Of a stretch of 64,000 nucleotides of DNA, positions 62,422-64,000 are shown one piece after another. The notes under the pieces were generated by a model. The model was not told the origin of the DNA. It made no database searches and saw only the letters and a list, made by a program, of their open reading frames with translations. Source of the stretch: Candidatus Gastranaerophilales bacterium (GTDB taxonomy: Bacteria > Cyanobacteriota > Vampirovibrionia > Gastranaerophilales > Gastranaerophilaceae); contig CALUXX010000001.1 of assembly GCA_944324845.1 (NCBI GenBank), positions 310,001-374,000 of the forward strand, written 5' to 3'. The translations under genes were made by a program, and so were the position numbers. Position 1 is the stretch's first letter. Every line of letters starts with the position of its first letter.

Positions 62422-64000
62422 ATGTTTAATATGAAGAGTGATAAAAAAGAGGTTATTGCCTATTTTCATACCCATTGGGATAGAGAATGGTATAGAGAAT
62501 ATGAAGTTTTCAGACTTAGATTGTTAAGAGTTTTTGATCATATTCTTGATATGTTAGAAGGACATGTTATTCCATCATTTTATTTTGATGGTCAGGTTGC
62601 TGCGTTGCAAGATTATTTGCAGATGCGACCTGAAAGAGAAGTTCTTGTTCGTATGCTTATTGCTGATAAAAGACTTTTTATAGGTCCTTTTTATTGTTTG
62701 ATAGATGAATTTCTGACAGATGGTATTTGTTTTAGAAAGAATCTTGAATTAGGTATGCAAATTGCTAAAAGTTTTGGTTGCAAAGATTTTGTTGCTTACC
62801 TTGCTGATACATTTGGACATAGTCAAAATATTCCTGAAATATTAAAAGAATATGGCATTTCAAGAGCTATTGTTTGGCGTGGTTGTGGTGCTGAAATTCC
62901 TGCGAATTTTAAATTTGGCGGAATTGATACTGTTAATTTAGTTCGCGGCTATTATATGGATATTTTTTCATCTAAGAAGTCTGTTGAAGAAAAGGCTGAA
63001 TTTTTAAAACATAATTTGGATTTGATTGCCGAAAAATCAGGTAATGTTTTATTATTACCTATTGGTGGTGATCATTTGGATATTCCTAATGATATTATGG
63101 AACAAATAGAGGCTGTTAATGATGTTTTAGAAGATTATCATATTACTGTTGGTTCTTTGTTCCAGTATTTTGATAAAGTTAAATTTAAAGACAGACACGA
63201 TGGAGAATTAAGAGATAACTCAAAAACCTTTATTTTACCGGGGGCTTATTCTTCAAGAACTAAGTTAAAAAGATTAAATGCCGAATGCTCTTATAAACTT
63301 GATTTGGCTGATAAATTGCAATATAATTTGGGGTCAAATTATGATACTTCTATAGATTATGCATATAAATTGCTTTTGCAAAATCAGGCGCACGATAGTA
63401 TTTGCGGTTGTTCAACCGATTTGGTTCATGAAGAAAATGTTGTTAGATATAATAAGATTTTGCAAATTGCAAATACAATAATTGATGTTATTAGTGAACA
63501 TCAACCGAAAGACTTAACTATGTCTTTTAAATACCCTGATAAGTATAAAATTTTAGAAGTTAAGCGTACAAAAATAGAAGAGAATACTCAAGTTATTGAG
63601 AAAAAAAGAGGTTTCCCGAGAGAAATTCTTTATGATAAAAATAGAGCACCTGTTACTGAAGATTATGCGACTATTTATACTCTACTTAAAGAGTTTAATC
63701 CGGATAACAAAACTTCAGATATAGTTGTTCGTGATTCTGCTTTGTTTAATGTTAATATTAACTTGTCAATCGAAGATGGTAAGTTGGTTTTGTATGACAA
63801 GGCAAAACGTTATGATAATTTTATAGAATTTGTTCGCTGTAAAGATCTAGGAGATAGTTATAATTTTGCTCCTGATAAAAATGATAAAGAAGAAGTTGCT
63901 AAAATTGTATCTTCTAAGGTTTTGGAAGAAGGTCCGTTACGTTGTACTATTCGTATAATGACCAGCTTCTTTACTGTCGATGTTTCATTGTATAAAAAAT
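62422..64000 (+). CDS. GH38 alpha-mannosidase (3' end cut by window)
   Basis: The N-terminal FHTHWDREWYREYE (H16-E27) supplies zinc ligands, LADTFGHSQNIPEIL holds the nucleophile Asp (D129), VWRG follows, and QAHDSICGCSTDLVHEEN (near 323) is the family's second zinc/substrate motif. These identify a bacterial GH38 alpha-mannosidase of the MngB kind, cytoplasmic as no signal peptide is present. It would cut mannose from imported glycans. The gene runs past the window end. Start: ATG at 62422 lies six bases after TATTAT; another ATG at 62431 follows TATAAT by 12. Neither has a ribosome site. Confidence 0.92.
   Translation, partial: MFNMKSDKKEVIAYFHTHWDREWYREYEVFRLRLLRVFDHILDMLEGHVIPSFYFDGQVAALQDYLQMRPEREVLVRMLIADKRLFIGPFYCLIDEFLTDGICFRKNLELGMQIAKSFGCKDFVAYLADTFGHSQNIPEILKEYGISRAIVWRGCGAEIPANFKFGGIDTVNLVRGYYMDIFSSKKSVEEKAEFLKHNLDLIAEKSGNVLLLPIGGDHLDIPNDIMEQIEAVNDVLEDYHITVGSLFQYFDKVKFKDRHDGELRDNSKTFILPGAYSSRTKLKRLNAECSYKLDLADKLQYNLGSNYDTSIDYAYKLLLQNQAHDSICGCSTDLVHEENVVRYNKILQIANTIIDVISEHQPKDLTMSFKYPDKYKILEVKRTKIEENTQVIEKKRGFPREILYDKNRAPVTEDYATIYTLLKEFNPDNKTSDIVVRDSALFNVNINLSIEDGKLVLYDKAKRYDNFIEFVRCKDLGDSYNFAPDKNDKEEVAKIVSSKVLEEGPLRCTIRIMTSFFTVDVSLYKK

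Overview
The window is AT-rich, densely coded bacterial DNA on both strands with short intergenic gaps; no gap exceeds 300 bases. The cell plan is Gram-negative (two-partner-secretion-type adhesin, BamE-like protein, lipoprotein, YidC/SecYG, complete MinCDE). Metabolism looks anaerobic and fermentative ([FeFe] hydrogenase, FixC/FixX-type electron transfer, acyl-CoA dehydratase activase-like protein), and no photosynthesis gene is present. Together with a pseudopilin-like protein of the FSLAEVLITL type and many exported or membrane proteins of unknown family, this suggests a non-photosynthetic relative of Cyanobacteria (gut Gastranaerophilales, 'Melainabacteria'/Vampirovibrionia). That placement is inference; no rRNA gene is in the window.

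Layout. 0-5.4 kb: end of a PLP decarboxylase, a lytic transglycosylase, queA, yidC and leuC, mostly minus strand. 5.5-8.4 kb: a self-contained rpsE-rpmD-rplO-secY operon with its own promoter and terminator. 8.4-17.3 kb: a surface/export region with a pseudopilin-like protein, a giant adhesin with Asp-rich repeats and a C-terminal PilZ-like domain, fabI, a large coiled-coil protein and a second exported PilZ-like protein. 17.4-25.6 kb: pgk, minCDE, a glucosaminidase, a Nudix-like regulator with secG, an SDR, and an orphan CX5R phosphatase. 25.7-38.6 kb: [FeFe] hydrogenase, gyrB, a large unknown membrane protein, fixC-fixX with a small unknown gene, lysA-cdaA-yitT. 38.7-45.9 kb: an SH3-like secreted protein with pheT, then an envelope operon (BamE-like, two tandem paralogues, a HEAT protein) and a second HEAT protein. 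46-54.2 kb: RNA modification (mtaB, mnmG, rlmD), a formyltransferase, a lipoprotein and unknowns. 54.3-64 kb: a cytoplasmic GH13-like enzyme, a NarL-type regulator, maf, an acyl-CoA dehydratase activase-like protein, glmS with a 56-residue gene behind it, and the start of a GH38 alpha-mannosidase.

How parts fit. Envelope work dominates: Sec export (SecY, SecG, YidC), cell-wall precursors and hydrolysis (LysA, GlmS, two hydrolases), division placement (MinCDE), c-di-AMP synthesis (CdaA) and several exported proteins. The most unusual items are two proteins that carry export signals yet end in the same PilZ-like domain with intact c-di-GMP motifs, and seven genes without a Shine-Dalgarno whose start codon lies exactly six bases after a -10-like hexamer, which suggests leaderless mRNAs.
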